Assembly (NCBI GenBank): GCA_016789305.1
Contig: JAEURJ010000014.1
Location: 186,001-250,000 of the forward strand
Origin: Anaerolineales bacterium
GTDB taxonomy: Bacteria; Chloroflexota; Anaerolineae; Anaerolineales; Villigracilaceae
Length of the DNA stretch: 64,000 nucleotides
Direction: 5' to 3'
The first letter of the stretch is position 1; each line of letters starts with the position of its first letter. The position numbers were made by a program, and so were the translations under genes. Below are positions 17,770 to 26,953 of the stretch, piece after piece. The notes below the pieces were generated by a model, which saw only the letters and a list, made by a program, of their open reading frames with translations, was not told the DNA's origin and did no database searches.

Positions 17770-18279
17770 ATGGCAAAACAATGGAGCACCCCGCCCGCAA
17801 TGCAGATCGACCCAACAAAAAGCTACAAGGCGCACATGGAAACCGACAAAGGCACCATGGTGATCGAATTGTTCGCAGATAAAACCCCAAAGACTGTCAA
17901 CAATTTTGTCTTTTTGGCCCGCGAAGGCTATTATGACGAAGTTATCTTTCATCGCGTGATCGCAGACTTCATGGTGCAGGGCGGCGACCCAACCGGCACC
18001 GGCCGTGGCGGCCCGGGATACCAATTCGAAGATGAGTTCGTACCCAGCTTGAAACATGACAAGCAAGGAATTTTGTCCATGGCGAATGCCGGGCCTGCCA
18101 CAAATGGCTCGCAATTTTTCATCACACATGGCCCCACCCCGCATTTGAACGGAAGACATACGGTCTTTGGTCAGGTTGTGGAAGGCCTGGATGTACTCAT
18201 GTCCATTCCACCGCGGGACCCAAACAATTTGAAAGCACCGGCTGTAAAGATCATCAGTGTCACCATCGAAGAAAGTTAG
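17770..18279 (+). CDS. Cyclophilin-type peptidyl-prolyl cis-trans isomerase
   Basis: A 169-residue cytoplasmic cyclophilin, without signal peptide. Active-site motifs are [30 protein letters not shown] and [12 protein letters not shown]. It catalyses proline isomerisation in protein folding. AAAGGAG precedes the ATG. It probably shares a transcript with udk; a terminator-like hairpin starts 13 bases after its stop. Confidence 0.94.
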   Translation: MAKQWSTPPAMQIDPTKSYKAHMETDKGTMVIELFADKTPKTVNNFVFLAREGYYDEVIFHRVIADFMVQGGDPTGTGRGGPGYQFEDEFVPSLKHDKQGILSMANAGPATNGSQFFITHGPTPHLNGRHTVFGQVVEGLDVLMSIPPRDPNNLKAPAVKIISVTIEES

Positions 18280-18877
18280 CAACTCGAAAACTGAGGAGTT
18301 GGAAGGAACATCTTCCAACTCCTCTTCTTTGAAGCCGGCGGGGACGGGCGTCACCATTCTTCGGGTTGTCGCCGTGCTCATTGTGATCGGCATCACGGTT
18401 TTCATTTACAGTATTCGCGATCATGTGCGGGAATTTTCCGCATACGGATATCCCGGTATATTCCTGATCATGCTGCTGGCAAATGCAACTGTTATTCTGC
18501 CTGCCCCGGGTGTGGCAGTGGTTTTCGCAATGGGAAGTGTCTTCAACCCCCTGGGTGTTGCGTTTGCCGCCGGGGCTGGGGGTGCCATTGGTGAGTTGAC
18601 CGGTTATCTCGCAGGGTATGGCGGACAGGCAGTGGTGGAAAATACAAAGATCTATAATCGAATCCATCCATGGGTCCAAAAACATGGCGCATGGGTCATC
18701 TTGGTTCTATCCGCCTTTCCAAATCCATTTTTTGACCTGGCCGGAATCGCCGCAGGGATTGCCAAAGTTCCGCTTTGGCAATTTTTACTCGCCTGCTGGG
18801 TGGGACAAACGATCAAGATGGCGCTGTTTGCGTATGCAGGGGCTTATTCGATTGACTGGCTGTTGAAATTCTTTTAG
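18257..18877 (+). CDS. VTT-domain (DedA/TMEM64-like) membrane protein
   Basis: A 206-residue protein with a hydrophilic start and about five membrane segments. The VTT (SNARE-associated) core shows an ILPAPG loop, then [21 protein letters not shown], and [14 protein letters not shown] near the end; related proteins are lipid scramblases/transporters. The start is uncertain: GTG 18257 overlaps the cyclophilin gene and would make residues 13-23 be encoded by a terminator-like hairpin. TTG 18329, just after the hairpin, is an alternative giving 182 residues and retaining all membrane segments. Confidence 0.8.
   Translation: MSPSKKVSNSKTEELEGTSSNSSSLKPAGTGVTILRVVAVLIVIGITVFIYSIRDHVREFSAYGYPGIFLIMLLANATVILPAPGVAVVFAMGSVFNPLGVAFAAGAGGAIGELTGYLAGYGGQAVVENTKIYNRIHPWVQKHGAWVILVLSAFPNPFFDLAGIAAGIAKVPLWQFLLACWVGQTIKMALFAYAGAYSIDWLLKFF
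18293..18330 (+). terminator. Terminator-like hairpin after the cyclophilin gene
   Basis: Arms 18293-18305 (GAGGAGTTGGAAG) and 18312-18324 pair perfectly over 13 bp with a 6-base loop; TTCTTT follows. It lies inside the longest reading of the VTT gene. Confidence 0.6.
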
Positions 18878-18906
18878 TTTTTTATTACAAAAAAGCAGGA
18901 GCGATC

Positions 18907-20265
18907 ATGAGCGATTACAGGAAATTGGATGCGTATCTTCAGGATAACCTCGAACAAAACCTGGAGGAGCTGAAAAAATATGTCTCGCAGCCCAGCATCA
19001 GCGCACAAAATATTGGACTGAAAGAATGTGCGGCGTTGGTAAAAGTCATGCTCGAAAAACGCGGCTTCAAAGCAGAAATCATGGCAACCGATGGCGCACC
19101 TGTTGTTTTCGCAGAACGAAAAGGCAAAAGTGACAAGACTCTTCTGATCTATAATCATTATGACGTCCAGCCGCCCGAACCTTTGGAATTATGGGAAAGT
19201 CCGCCATTCGAACCGGAGATCCGCAACGGAAAAATGTACGGACGCGGTGTAAGCGATGACAAGAGTCACCTCACCGCGCGACTGTATGCCATCGATGCCA
19301 TCCTCGCAAATGAAGGTGATCTCCCCTGCAATATTAAATTCATTATTGAAGGCGAAGAGGAAACGGCCAGCGTTCATTTGCATGACTTTATTTCAAAGAA
19401 TTTGGATCGACTCAAGGCGGACGCTTGTATTTGGGAATTTGGCGGCGTGGATCATCGTGACGTACCGATGCAATATCTCGGTTTGCGCGGTATTTGTTAT
19501 GTGGAATTATCCGTCGAGTCACTTGGAACCGATGTCCATTCCGGGCTGGGTGGCAGCATCCTGCCCAACGCGGCGTGGCGACTCACTTGGGCACTGAACA
19601 GCCTCAAAGGCGTCGATGAGCGGATCCTCATCCCCGGATTTTATGATGACGTAATTCCCCCATCGGACCGCGACCGCGAGTTGATGGGCAATCTTCCCGA
19701 TCTTGAAAACGAATACAAGACCCGTTTTGGCGTCAAAAATTTTATCAAGGGAATTAAAGGCGGGCTGGAGTTAAAGATCGAGGAAGTATTTACACCTACC
19801 TGCACTATCTGCGGACTCACCAGTGGATATCAAGGACCAGGGTCGAAAACCGTGCAGCCTGCATTCGCTTCAGCAAAAGTTGATTTTCGCCTGGTGCCGA
19901 ATCAAAAACCACAGGATATTCTGAAAAAACTTCGCGCTCATTTGGACACCGAAGGATTCGGCGATGTGAAAATCGATTTCCTTGGAGGCGAACCTGCTGC
20001 GCGCACAGATCCAGGCGATCCATTTATTAAACTCATCGTGGATACTGCGACTGAAATCTACGAATCGCCCATGGAACTCGTTCCCATGATCGGCGGCTCG
20101 GGACCCAACTACCCGTTCGTGCATGACCTCGGCTTGCCCGTTGCGACGATGGGACACGGCCACCCTGACACAAAGGCCCACGCCCCCAACGAAAATATTC
20201 GCCTTGACCTGTACATGAAACATGCGAGGCACATGATGCGTTTGATCAAGGAATTCGGAAAATAA
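18907..20265 (+). CDS. M20 family metallopeptidase (dipeptidase)
   Basis: A 452-residue zinc aminoacylase/carboxypeptidase-type hydrolase. The first metal site is YNHYDVQP with catalytic Asp two residues after His; then GRGVSDDKS (bridging Asp), IEGEEETAS (general base and metal Glu), and GHGHPDTKAHAPNE near the end with the last metal His. The middle (about 190-330) is the lid/dimerisation domain. Closest known type is the cytosolic carnosinase/dipeptidase group. CAGGAG precedes the ATG. A strong terminator follows. Confidence 0.9.
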   Translation: MSDYRKLDAYLQDNLEQNLEELKKYVSQPSISAQNIGLKECAALVKVMLEKRGFKAEIMATDGAPVVFAERKGKSDKTLLIYNHYDVQPPEPLELWESPPFEPEIRNGKMYGRGVSDDKSHLTARLYAIDAILANEGDLPCNIKFIIEGEEETASVHLHDFISKNLDRLKADACIWEFGGVDHRDVPMQYLGLRGICYVELSVESLGTDVHSGLGGSILPNAAWRLTWALNSLKGVDERILIPGFYDDVIPPSDRDRELMGNLPDLENEYKTRFGVKNFIKGIKGGLELKIEEVFTPTCTICGLTSGYQGPGSKTVQPAFASAKVDFRLVPNQKPQDILKKLRAHLDTEGFGDVKIDFLGGEPAARTDPGDPFIKLIVDTATEIYESPMELVPMIGGSGPNYPFVHDLGLPVATMGHGHPDTKAHAPNENIRLDLYMKHARHMMRLIKEFGK

Positions 20266-20279
20266 CCGAGATCGCACTC

Positions 20280-20313
20280 ACTGCCACAGTTGAACCTGTG
20301 GCAGTTTTGTTTT
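20280..20313 (+). terminator. Intrinsic terminator after the M20 peptidase gene
   Basis: Ten-base arms 20280-20289 and 20296-20305 (ACTGCCACAG and its complement) with loop TTGAAC, followed by TTTTGTTTT. Confidence 0.88.
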
Positions 20314-20340
20314 CAACTCAAGGTACAAACATTTTCGTAA

Positions 20341-20417
20341 AGTGACCTTTTTCACTCCAAATTAGTGACTTCCTTTTTGGGATTTACCCGTATAATGTGT
20401 TTGTAATAATTTTCACT
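20341..20417 (+). promoter_or_regulatory. Promoter and possible operator of the CBS-ACT gene
   Basis: A TATAAT at 20391-20396 is the likely -10 box, 51 bases before the ATG. Around it lie four AGTGA/TCACT half-sites: 20341-20345 and 20364-20368 forward, 20352-20356 and 20413-20417 reversed. The arrangement suggests binding of a dimeric regulator, but the half-site is short and the case is circumstantial. Confidence 0.4.
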
Positions 20418-20447
20418 AATATAGTTTCTTAAAGCTTGGAGGCAAAA

Positions 20448-21089
20448 ATGTTTGTTGGCGATCGAATGACTTCCCCCGGAATTACAATTCCTTCTGATAT
20501 AACCATCCACGACGCGTTGGCATTGTTCAAAAAAGAGAAAATTCGACGCGCTCCCGTGATTGAAAAAGGAAAACTCGTCGGGATCGTATCTGAAGGCGAT
20601 CTACTTAATGCATCGCCCTCCCCTGTCACGTCCCTCAGTGTATGGGAAATGAATTATTTGTTGAGCAAGGTAACCGTCAAACAGGTGATGACCAAGAAAG
20701 TTAAAACCGTGGATGTCACCACCCCCATCGAGGAAGCTGCCCGCATCATGGCAGATAACAAGATCGGCGGTATGCCCGTGATGCGTTCAGGCAAACTCGT
20801 TGGGATTATTACCGAAACCGACCTTTTCAAAACCTTCCTTGAATTGATGGGCGCCCGTCAAAAGGCAATCCGTGTCACAGCAGCCATCGACGAAAAACCC
20901 GGCCAGCTCGCGAAGATCACCAAGGCAATAGCAGCTGCTGGCGGAAACTTCATCTCCTTTGGTCAATTCACCGGCGTAGACCCCAGCACAAAAACCGTTA
21001 CCTTCAAAGTAGCTGGATTAAAGAAAGAAGCCGTCAAGAAAGCACTGACAAATGTAGTCTTGAAATTCTGGGATATTCGCGAAAGCTAA
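20448..21089 (+). CDS. CBS-pair and ACT domain protein (AcuB-like)
   Basis: A 213-residue cytoplasmic protein with two CBS motifs (about 4-60 and 78-135; VSEGDLL and ITETDLF end them) and a C-terminal ACT domain (about 142-210, starting VTAAIDEKPGQLAKI). CBS pairs bind adenosyl ligands and ACT domains bind amino acids, so it is probably a metabolic sensor, but with no attached catalytic domain its partner is unknown. TTGGAGG precedes the ATG at 20448; the longer frame from TTG 20436 begins inside that ribosome site. Confidence 0.88.
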   Translation: MFVGDRMTSPGITIPSDITIHDALALFKKEKIRRAPVIEKGKLVGIVSEGDLLNASPSPVTSLSVWEMNYLLSKVTVKQVMTKKVKTVDVTTPIEEAARIMADNKIGGMPVMRSGKLVGIITETDLFKTFLELMGARQKAIRVTAAIDEKPGQLAKITKAIAAAGGNFISFGQFTGVDPSTKTVTFKVAGLKKEAVKKALTNVVLKFWDIRES

Positions 21090-21101
21090 CACATCGATCA
21101 G

Positions 21102-21141
21102 AATCAAAAAAACAGCCATGAACATGGCTGTTTTTTTGATT
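21102..21141. terminator. Bidirectional terminator between the CBS-ACT gene and rluB
   Basis: A near-perfect palindrome: AACAGCCATG, loop AA, and the complementary arm, flanked by seven A on the left and seven T on the right. It serves the two convergent genes. Confidence 0.93.
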
Positions 21142-21150
21142 AAATTCCTT

Positions 21151-22206
21151 TTACTTCTTGTTCGGTCTTCGTTCCACCGGCTTTCGAAAAGGTTTTTTCT
21201 CGCCATCTTTCCTCGGCCAGGCCTTCCGATCTGTAGATTTTTGTCCTTCGTCTTTCTTGGACCATGGCTTTCGCTCGAAAGGCTTTTTATCCCCATCGTT
21301 TTTCACCCAGGGTTTTTTAGCTGTTTGATTCCGTTCGCCATCTTTCTTCGTCCATGACTTTCGATCTGCCGGTTTCTTCAAGGCTTCATCTTTCGGCCAT
21401 GGCTTCTTGTCCTTTGCATTTCGCGGACCGGCACGTTTGGTCCATGTTTTTCCCAGGGTATTGGAAGCCTTCGCAGAGGAAGCACCAGCTTCTGCCTTCT
21501 TCTCACCCTTCAATTCAGCAACTTCGCTTTCGGTCAAATAACGCCACATGCGGGGCTTCAAGCTTCCCAGACGCAAACTTCCAATCCGCATACGGATGAT
21601 CTTAACAACCGGCAAGCCTAACAGCCGCCCCGTCTCGCGGATTTGACGTTTCCGCCCTTCACCCATCACCACACGCACCCAGGCACCTTTTCCGGAATTG
21701 GAAACAAACACCACATCACAAGGCTGGGTATGATATCCATCTTCAAGAATAATGCCGCGCCGCCAGGTGGCGAGTTGCTTCTCCTCCGGCTTGCGTGCCA
21801 GTAAAACGCGATATTCTTTTTCATGGCCGAACTTGGGATGAGTCAACTTGTTGGTCAGATCACCATCATTCGTCATCAGGATCAAACCTTCGGAGTCGTA
21901 ATCCAATCGGCCCACAGGATACAAATGACCCTCCACTGGGATCAGATCACGGACTGTCTGTCTTTCCTGGTCTTCCGAAGCAGAGATCACATTGCGCGGT
22001 TTGTACAACGCAATATACGTCATCGACTCGACCTTGGGCAAAGCATTGCCATCCAGGGTCACCTTGTCAAAAAGCAGGTCAGCCTTCTGACCGAGTGTCG
22101 CTACTTCCCCATTGACTCGCACACGGCCTGCAATAATAAATTCTTCACAGGCACGGCGCGAACCGTATCCCGCCTGGGCAAGTAATTTCTGAAGTCTTTC
22201 CTGCAT
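21151..22206 (-). CDS. rluB: 23S rRNA pseudouridine synthase (RluB/RsuA family) with a repeat tail
   Basis: A 351-residue synthase: S4 RNA-binding domain at about 1-60 (ERLQKLLAQAGYGSRRACEEFI) and catalytic domain at about 65-225 with GRLDYDSEGLILMTNDG, whose Asp is the nucleophile. The last 100 residues are six tandem 15-residue units each beginning K-x-W, very basic, followed by a short basic end. The family often has basic C-terminal extensions, but such a regular one is unusual. It follows scpB directly (GTG 22209 or ATG 22206), the usual scpB-rluB pairing. Confidence 0.9.
   Translation of the reverse strand: MQERLQKLLAQAGYGSRRACEEFIIAGRVRVNGEVATLGQKADLLFDKVTLDGNALPKVESMTYIALYKPRNVISASEDQERQTVRDLIPVEGHLYPVGRLDYDSEGLILMTNDGDLTNKLTHPKFGHEKEYRVLLARKPEEKQLATWRRGIILEDGYHTQPCDVVFVSNSGKGAWVRVVMGEGRKRQIRETGRLLGLPVVKIIRMRIGSLRLGSLKPRMWRYLTESEVAELKGEKKAEAGASSAKASNTLGKTWTKRAGPRNAKDKKPWPKDEALKKPADRKSWTKKDGERNQTAKKPWVKNDGDKKPFERKPWSKKDEGQKSTDRKAWPRKDGEKKPFRKPVERRPNKK
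21181..21450 (-). repeat. Six tandem 45-bp units encoding the K-x-W repeat tail of RluB
   Basis: Read on the minus strand, the codons fall into six units of exactly 15 residues. They start KTW, KPW, KSW, KPW, KPW and KAW, and most continue with K-K/N-D-G/E. The DNA units have diverged, so this is an old coding repeat. Confidence 0.85.
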
Positions 22207-22210
22207 CACA

Positions 22211-22792
22211 TTATCCCTTCAACAACTCGTTGTGCTCACTATCCACCTCGGTTTGCAAAACCAAAGGCGGCAGCTCTGCAATCGAACTCAGCCCAAAGTG
22301 CTGTAAAAATTCAGGGGAAGTTGAATACAAAATCGGCCGGCCGGGGCCATCTGCACGTCCAGCTTCCTGGATCAGCCCTTTGCTCAACAGACTCTTCATC
22401 ATTCCGTCGCTGTTCACCCCGCGGACCGAATCCACATGCGGACGGGTACATGGCTGTTGATATGCAATGATCGCCAGGGTTTCCAAAGCCGCGCGACTTA
22501 AATGAGTCACAGCTTCAAGGCCAAGGAATTTTTCCACGTCTGTGGCAAGTTCGGGTGCCGTGGTCATTTGGATGCGACCGGCATTTCTCTGCAGCCGCAA
22601 TCCGCGGCCTGCCAGCGATTCTTCCAATTCTTTTAGGCCCTTTTCAACCACACTGTTGCTCACATCCAGCGCCTGCGCCAATTGCGCCAACGGGACCGGC
22701 TCCGCCGACACGAACAGCATCGCTTCAACCCGTGCTGCGAGGGTCAATTCAGATGCCGCTCCCGGTGTGGGATTATTTTGTGATTCGCTCAT
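22211..22792 (-). CDS. scpB: Segregation and condensation protein B
   Basis: A 193-residue winged-helix protein, the ScpB subunit of the SMC-ScpAB condensin. Two winged-helix domains span about 18-95 and 100-170, with the hallmark HLSRAALETLAIIAYQQPCTRPHVDSVRGVN-type region at 98-128. scpA is not in the window. rluB follows with no gap. Confidence 0.93.
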   Translation of the reverse strand: MSESQNNPTPGAASELTLAARVEAMLFVSAEPVPLAQLAQALDVSNSVVEKGLKELEESLAGRGLRLQRNAGRIQMTTAPELATDVEKFLGLEAVTHLSRAALETLAIIAYQQPCTRPHVDSVRGVNSDGMMKSLLSKGLIQEAGRADGPGRPILYSTSPEFLQHFGLSSIAELPPLVLQTEVDSEHNELLKG

Positions 22793-22794
22793 GC

Positions 22795-22800
22795 TATAAT
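22795..22800 (+). promoter_or_regulatory. -10 box in the scpB/lipoprotein divergent region
   Basis: TATAAT lies 27-39 bases before the candidate start codons of the plus-strand lipoprotein gene. Confidence 0.45.
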
Positions 22801-22839
22801 TGCTCCGCTTAATATTTTTATCAACTGATGGGTTCGATC

Positions 22840-23412
22840 ATGAAACCAAAAAGAAACTTTCTTACAATTTTTATCGTTTCGCTGCTGCTCAGCACACTCG
22901 CCTGCTCCATTTTCATAGGTGGGCCGGAGTATCCGGCCGAATTGGTACCGGCATCCGCAGATGAAGTATCAACCATGCAGACACAGATCGCCCAATCGTT
23001 TCTTGATGGGGCCCAAACCGGCGTGGTCACTTTTCAGATCACTGAAAAACAACTCACTTCCTACCTTGCGTTGAAAATTCAAGGGCAGGTGGACCCGCCG
23101 TTTACCGAACCACAGATCCTGCTGCGCAATGGTCAAATGCAAATGTACGCAAAAGTCAATCAAGGCTATTTCACCGCAAACATGTTGATCACCATGAATG
23201 TCGGCATCGATCCAACTACGGGTCAGCCATCCATCACCATCGCTTCCGCAGATTTCGGCCCGGTGGATGCACCCGAAGGAATCAACAACGCCATCAGCAC
23301 CGTCATCGACGAAGCCTTCACCGGTTCGTTTGGTCCTGTTGCCACCGGCCTTCGCATCGAAACTCTTTCGATCGCAGATGGTGTGATGACGATCACCGGA
23401 CGAATCAAATAG
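22840..23412 (+). CDS. Lipoprotein of unknown function
   Basis: A 190-residue predicted lipoprotein: basic start MKPKRN, hydrophobic core, lipobox LSTLAC with Cys at about residue 22, so the mature protein is anchored to the outer face of the membrane. An upstream in-frame ATG at 22828 would add four residues. The body shows beta-rich, amphipathic segments (ITEKQLTSYLALKI, MQMYAKVNQGYF), similar to small lipid-binding-type lipoproteins, but no family is certain. The next gene is also a lipoprotein, 23 bases downstream. Confidence 0.7.
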   Translation: MKPKRNFLTIFIVSLLLSTLACSIFIGGPEYPAELVPASADEVSTMQTQIAQSFLDGAQTGVVTFQITEKQLTSYLALKIQGQVDPPFTEPQILLRNGQMQMYAKVNQGYFTANMLITMNVGIDPTTGQPSITIASADFGPVDAPEGINNAISTVIDEAFTGSFGPVATGLRIETLSIADGVMTITGRIK

Positions 23413-23435
23413 CGGCTGGATTATACCGCGACATC

Positions 23436-25034
23436 ATGACCCAAACCCGCTTCACGCTTCACACACGCCCGCACCTGCTCGCCATGCTTTTGGCAGTCAC
23501 TACGCTGATTGTTTCCTGCCGATCCCCTCAAGTGGGCGAAGATATCACTGTCACCATCAACGCGGATGGAAAATCCAGTGAAGTGCAAATCACATCCGGC
23601 AGTACGGTGACTCAGGCATTGGAAAGCGTTGGCATTGCACCGGGCAATCTCGATCGCTCAGAGCCCCCTTTCTATACCGTGCTAAACGATGGAGATGTAA
23701 TCAATCTCACTCGCGTAAAGGAAGTCTTCGAAACGCAGCAAGTAGTCGTCCCTTTTGAAAGACAGATCGTGCGTAATGAAACTTTGCCAGAAGGCGAAAC
23801 TCGGCTTGTGCAGGCCGGCGTCAACGGGTTACAGGAAGTGACTTATCGCAGGATTATTGAAAATGAAGTGGAAGTCAGCAAAAATTCCGTCAAAACCCTG
23901 GTGTTGACAGAAGCCCTGCCGGAGATCGTCATGGTCGGGGCACAGGCTTCCTTCACACCTTTGAACATCCCCGGTTCACTGGTTTATCTTGCAGGCGGAA
24001 ATGCCTGGATCATGGAAGGCTCCACTGCCAACCGCAGGCTCATCGTCAGCACCGGCGATTTGGATGGACGAATATTCACCCTTTCACCCAACGGTGAATA
24101 TTTGATCTTCACCCGCAAATCCAGCAAACCATTGGACGAAGAGATCAATACTCTTTGGGCGGTACGAACTAAAAACATCGAGCCAAAACCATTCTGGCTG
24201 CAGGCATATAATGTAGTTCATTTCGCAGGATGGATTCCCGGGACAAACTCCGTGGCCTATTCGACGGTCGAACCGCGCAGCGCGGCACCCGGCTGGCAGG
24301 CAAATAATGATTTATATCGAGTCAGCATCACGGGTGGAAGTCCGCGAAAATTATTGGAAGCAAACAGCGGCGGCGTGTACGGCTGGTGGGGCATGTCATT
24401 TGCGTTTTCAGCGGATGGCAGACTCGCTTATGCAAGGCCCGACCAAATTGGCCTCGTGGATCAGGATGGCGGTTATCTCAAACCCCTGATCGACATCACG
24501 CCGTTGAACACGCACAGCGACTGGGCCTGGATACCTCCATTGAATTGGGGCAGCGATGGCAAAGCTTTATACTATGTCTCTCATGCTGCCGCGCCGGCAC
24601 CCATTACCGGGGAAGAGTCGCCATTTTTTGACCTCTCAGCTTTATCGTTCGGCAGTGATGCGAACGTCTCCATCGTGGCGTCCTCCGGCATGTTTGCTTA
24701 TCCATCCGCTTCTCCGGTTCAATCGGATGGGCGTGAAAAAAAATATCAAGTGGCATATTTGCAGGCGATCTTCGTCGAACAAAGCGAGACCAGCCGCTAT
24801 CGTTTAATGGTCATGGACCGCGATGGTTCGGATGCGCACGCATTATTTCCACCATCAGACTCCGGCGGCGTAGAACCCCAGACTCCTTCATGGGCACCTG
24901 CTGCATTGGAGGGACAAAGCGGTAATTTTATTGCAGTTACCTACCAGGGGAATCTCTGGCTGGTCGATAGCGGAAATGGCACAGCGTATCAAGTTACCGG
25001 GGATGGGCTGATCAGCCGGCTTGATTGGAAGTAA
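23436..25034 (+). CDS. Lipoprotein with DUF348-like, G5 and beta-propeller domains
   Basis: A 532-residue surface lipoprotein with lipobox LIVSC near residue 28. Residues about 35-95 resemble the ubiquitin-like DUF348 module seen in Rpf/YabE proteins, and 100-165 is a G5 domain ([18 protein letters not shown] to a closing E-V). The rest, from about 175, is a TolB/WD40-like propeller with repeats such as [12 protein letters not shown] and [13 protein letters not shown]5 domains bind wall or glycan polymers. A cell-wall-associated sensor or scaffold is a fair guess; no enzymatic motif is visible. A TATAcc box is 8 bases before the ATG. Confidence 0.75.
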   Translation: MTQTRFTLHTRPHLLAMLLAVTTLIVSCRSPQVGEDITVTINADGKSSEVQITSGSTVTQALESVGIAPGNLDRSEPPFYTVLNDGDVINLTRVKEVFETQQVVVPFERQIVRNETLPEGETRLVQAGVNGLQEVTYRRIIENEVEVSKNSVKTLVLTEALPEIVMVGAQASFTPLNIPGSLVYLAGGNAWIMEGSTANRRLIVSTGDLDGRIFTLSPNGEYLIFTRKSSKPLDEEINTLWAVRTKNIEPKPFWLQAYNVVHFAGWIPGTNSVAYSTVEPRSAAPGWQANNDLYRVSITGGSPRKLLEANSGGVYGWWGMSFAFSADGRLAYARPDQIGLVDQDGGYLKPLIDITPLNTHSDWAWIPPLNWGSDGKALYYVSHAAAPAPITGEESPFFDLSALSFGSDANVSIVASSGMFAYPSASPVQSDGREKKYQVAYLQAIFVEQSETSRYRLMVMDRDGSDAHALFPPSDSGGVEPQTPSWAPAALEGQSGNFIAVTYQGNLWLVDSGNGTAYQVTGDGLISRLDWK

Positions 25035-25086
25035 AAATCCGGGAAGGTGGACCAAACGCCTTTACCTAAAAAAACAAAGAGGAATT

Positions 25087-26043
25087 ATGCGAATTCTAAT
25101 TACGGGTGCGGCCGGCTTTTTGGGCTCTCATCTCAGCGACAAGCTGCTGGCCGATGGACATGAAGTCATCGGCATGGACAACTTTGTGACCGGTAACCCG
25201 GACAACATCGCCCATCTGGCAGGGAACGATAAATTTATCTTCTTCAAACGGGATGTTTCCAATTACATTTTTGTACCGGGCAAAGTGGATGCAATTATGC
25301 ACTTTGCTTCGCCAGCCAGCCCAAACCCTCAATCGAAATCGGGCTACTTTAACCTCCCCATCCAAACCATGAAGGCCGGCGCACTTGGCACGCACAACTG
25401 CCTTGGCATCGCCCGCGCGCACAATGCAAAATTCCTGCTTGCTTCCACAAGTGAAATTTACGGCGACCCGCTTGTGCATCCGCAAACTGAAGATTATGCC
25501 GGCAATGTGGATCCGGTCGGAACGCGCGCCGTCTATGATGAAGCAAAACGTTTTGCCGAGTCATTGACCATGGCTTACCACCGTTTTCACAATGTCAACA
25601 CCAGCATCGTGCGCATCTTCAACACATACGGTCCTCGCATGGATCTGGAAGACGGCCGCGCCCTGCCGAACTTATTAAAGCAGGCTTTGCTTGGTCAGCC
25701 ATTAACTGTTTACGGCGATGGAGGGCAGACTCGCTCTTTCTGCTATGTGGATGACCTTGTGAATGGTATTATCAAACTGCTGTACTCAAAAGAACATCTT
25801 CCGGTGAACATTGGCAACCCCGTTGAAATGACGATCCTGCAATTCGCAGAAGCCATCAACCGAATCACCGGCAATAAAGCCGGAATTACCTACGTGGATG
25901 CGCGAAGTTCGCGTGACCCGCAACGCCGTCAGCCAAATATCGAACGTGCCAAACAAATCCTCAACTGGGAACCTGCCGTCGATCTGGAGGAAGGCATCCG
26001 CAGAACCATTCCATTTTTCAAAAGCAAACTAGGGTTGGCATGA
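25087..26043 (+). CDS. UDP-glucuronate decarboxylase-like NAD-dependent epimerase/dehydratase
   Basis: A 318-residue extended SDR enzyme. The NAD-binding motif is [10 protein letters not shown], and the active site is S-T-S-E-I-Y-G with YDEAK (Tyr-Lys). The FASPASP stretch, GTHNCLGIA and [10 protein letters not shown] place it with UDP-xylose synthases (UXS), which make UDP-xylose from UDP-glucuronate for polysaccharides. GAGGAAT precedes the ATG at 25087. It overlaps gtrA by four bases and opens the envelope-glycan stretch. Confidence 0.85.
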   Translation: MRILITGAAGFLGSHLSDKLLADGHEVIGMDNFVTGNPDNIAHLAGNDKFIFFKRDVSNYIFVPGKVDAIMHFASPASPNPQSKSGYFNLPIQTMKAGALGTHNCLGIARAHNAKFLLASTSEIYGDPLVHPQTEDYAGNVDPVGTRAVYDEAKRFAESLTMAYHRFHNVNTSIVRIFNTYGPRMDLEDGRALPNLLKQALLGQPLTVYGDGGQTRSFCYVDDLVNGIIKLLYSKEHLPVNIGNPVEMTILQFAEAINRITGNKAGITYVDARSSRDPQRRQPNIERAKQILNWEPAVDLEEGIRRTIPFFKSKLGLA

Positions 26044-26513
26044 ACGAAAAAGTAAAAAAAGAAAGAAACCGTTTTATAAAATTCGCCCTCGTTGGCACCC
26101 TGGGTGCTGCAATTGATTTTGGCGTAATGAACCTGCTCTCGCACTTATTGGACATGCCGCTGGTCTATGCTGGGACAATTTCCATTGTTTGTGCGGTGAT
26201 CAGCAACTTCATCTTGAATCGCTTTTGGACCTACCCGGAATCGCGCTCGCGCCCGTTGGTCAATCAGCTCGGCATGTTTTTTGTAGTGAATCTTGCAGGC
26301 CTGGCAATACGCATCCCCATTCTTCATTACGTTGAGCCGCCCATGCTGGAATTTTTTGAGAATATGTTCCACGCATCTCCCACAACCGCTGAGTTCTATG
26401 CGAAGAACCTTACACTTGCCTTAGCTGTCGGAATTGTAATGTTGTGGAACTTCTTTGTGAACCGCTACTGGACGTATAATGACATCGACAGTCACAAAGA
26501 GGTTCAAGCATGA
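26040..26513 (+). CDS. GtrA-family membrane protein
   Basis: A 157-residue protein with four membrane segments. It begins with [21 protein letters not shown], the classic GtrA opening, and has FILNRFWTY and FFVNRYWTY after segments 2 and 4. GtrA proteins are thought to help flip or position undecaprenyl-linked sugars for polysaccharide modification. ATGA overlap joins it to the upstream epimerase, and the same overlap joins it to the next gene. Confidence 0.88.
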   Translation: MNEKVKKERNRFIKFALVGTLGAAIDFGVMNLLSHLLDMPLVYAGTISIVCAVISNFILNRFWTYPESRSRPLVNQLGMFFVVNLAGLAIRIPILHYVEPPMLEFFENMFHASPTTAEFYAKNLTLALAVGIVMLWNFFVNRYWTYNDIDSHKEVQA

Positions 26514-26890
26514 GCAATCCACCAACTACATTAATTCCAATTTACACCACCCGCGGTGATGCGGAAGCATTTCTGCTTTACCCATATCTCTACAATCGTA
26601 CCGGTGATTGGATCGGTTTTGTCACCCCCAAAAAGGAAGTGTATTCCGTCATGGGATATTACGCAGGCATGTTGACGAATGATCCACGCATCATACGCAA
26701 GCGGGCTACAAGCACGCTCAAACCGCGCCTCAAACCGCCTCCACCACCACAAAAAGTGTACCCACCTGCGACAGTTCCGTTGCCGCCAATGATGGGAGAC
26801 CTCTCTGTTTCACTGGTCGATGTACTTCTGGACGAACCCGAAAGACTCCACACCATCGACTCCGGTGAGCAACGACAGGACATGGATTAA
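26510..26890 (+). CDS. Conserved-looking hypothetical protein with a proline-rich segment
   Basis: A 126-residue soluble protein. The first 60 residues have short repeated beta-like motifs (PIYTTRGDAEAFLLYPYLYNRTGDWIGFVTP), a beta-flower or SH3-like look. Then a basic/proline stretch (LKPPPPPQK) and an acidic end follow. No known family is recognised. The four-base overlap with gtrA argues it is a real gene of the same operon. Confidence 0.5.
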   Translation: MSNPPTTLIPIYTTRGDAEAFLLYPYLYNRTGDWIGFVTPKKEVYSVMGYYAGMLTNDPRIIRKRATSTLKPRLKPPPPPQKVYPPATVPLPPMMGDLSVSLVDVLLDEPERLHTIDSGEQRQDMD

Positions 26891-26898
26891 CTAAATCA

Positions 26899-26932
26899 CA
26901 GCCGCTCTGAAAAATCAGGCGGCTGATTTGTT
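26899..26932 (+). terminator. Weak hairpin terminator after the 126-residue gene
   Basis: CAGCCGC at 26899-26905 pairs with GCGGCTG at 26919-26925, followed by ATTTGTTT. The loop is 13 bases. Confidence 0.5.
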
Positions 26933-26940
26933 TAACCAGC

Positions 26941-26946
26941 TATAAT
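26941..26946 (+). promoter_or_regulatory. -10 box for the thioesterase gene
   Basis: TATAAT ends seven bases before the ATG at 26954, which has no Shine-Dalgarno sequence: a leaderless transcript is expected. Confidence 0.6.
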
Positions 26947-26953
26947 TGCGCCC

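Noticed and set aside
17680..18405. 241-residue minus-strand open frame
   Set aside because: It is antisense to udk, the cyclophilin and VTT genes, which have clear families.
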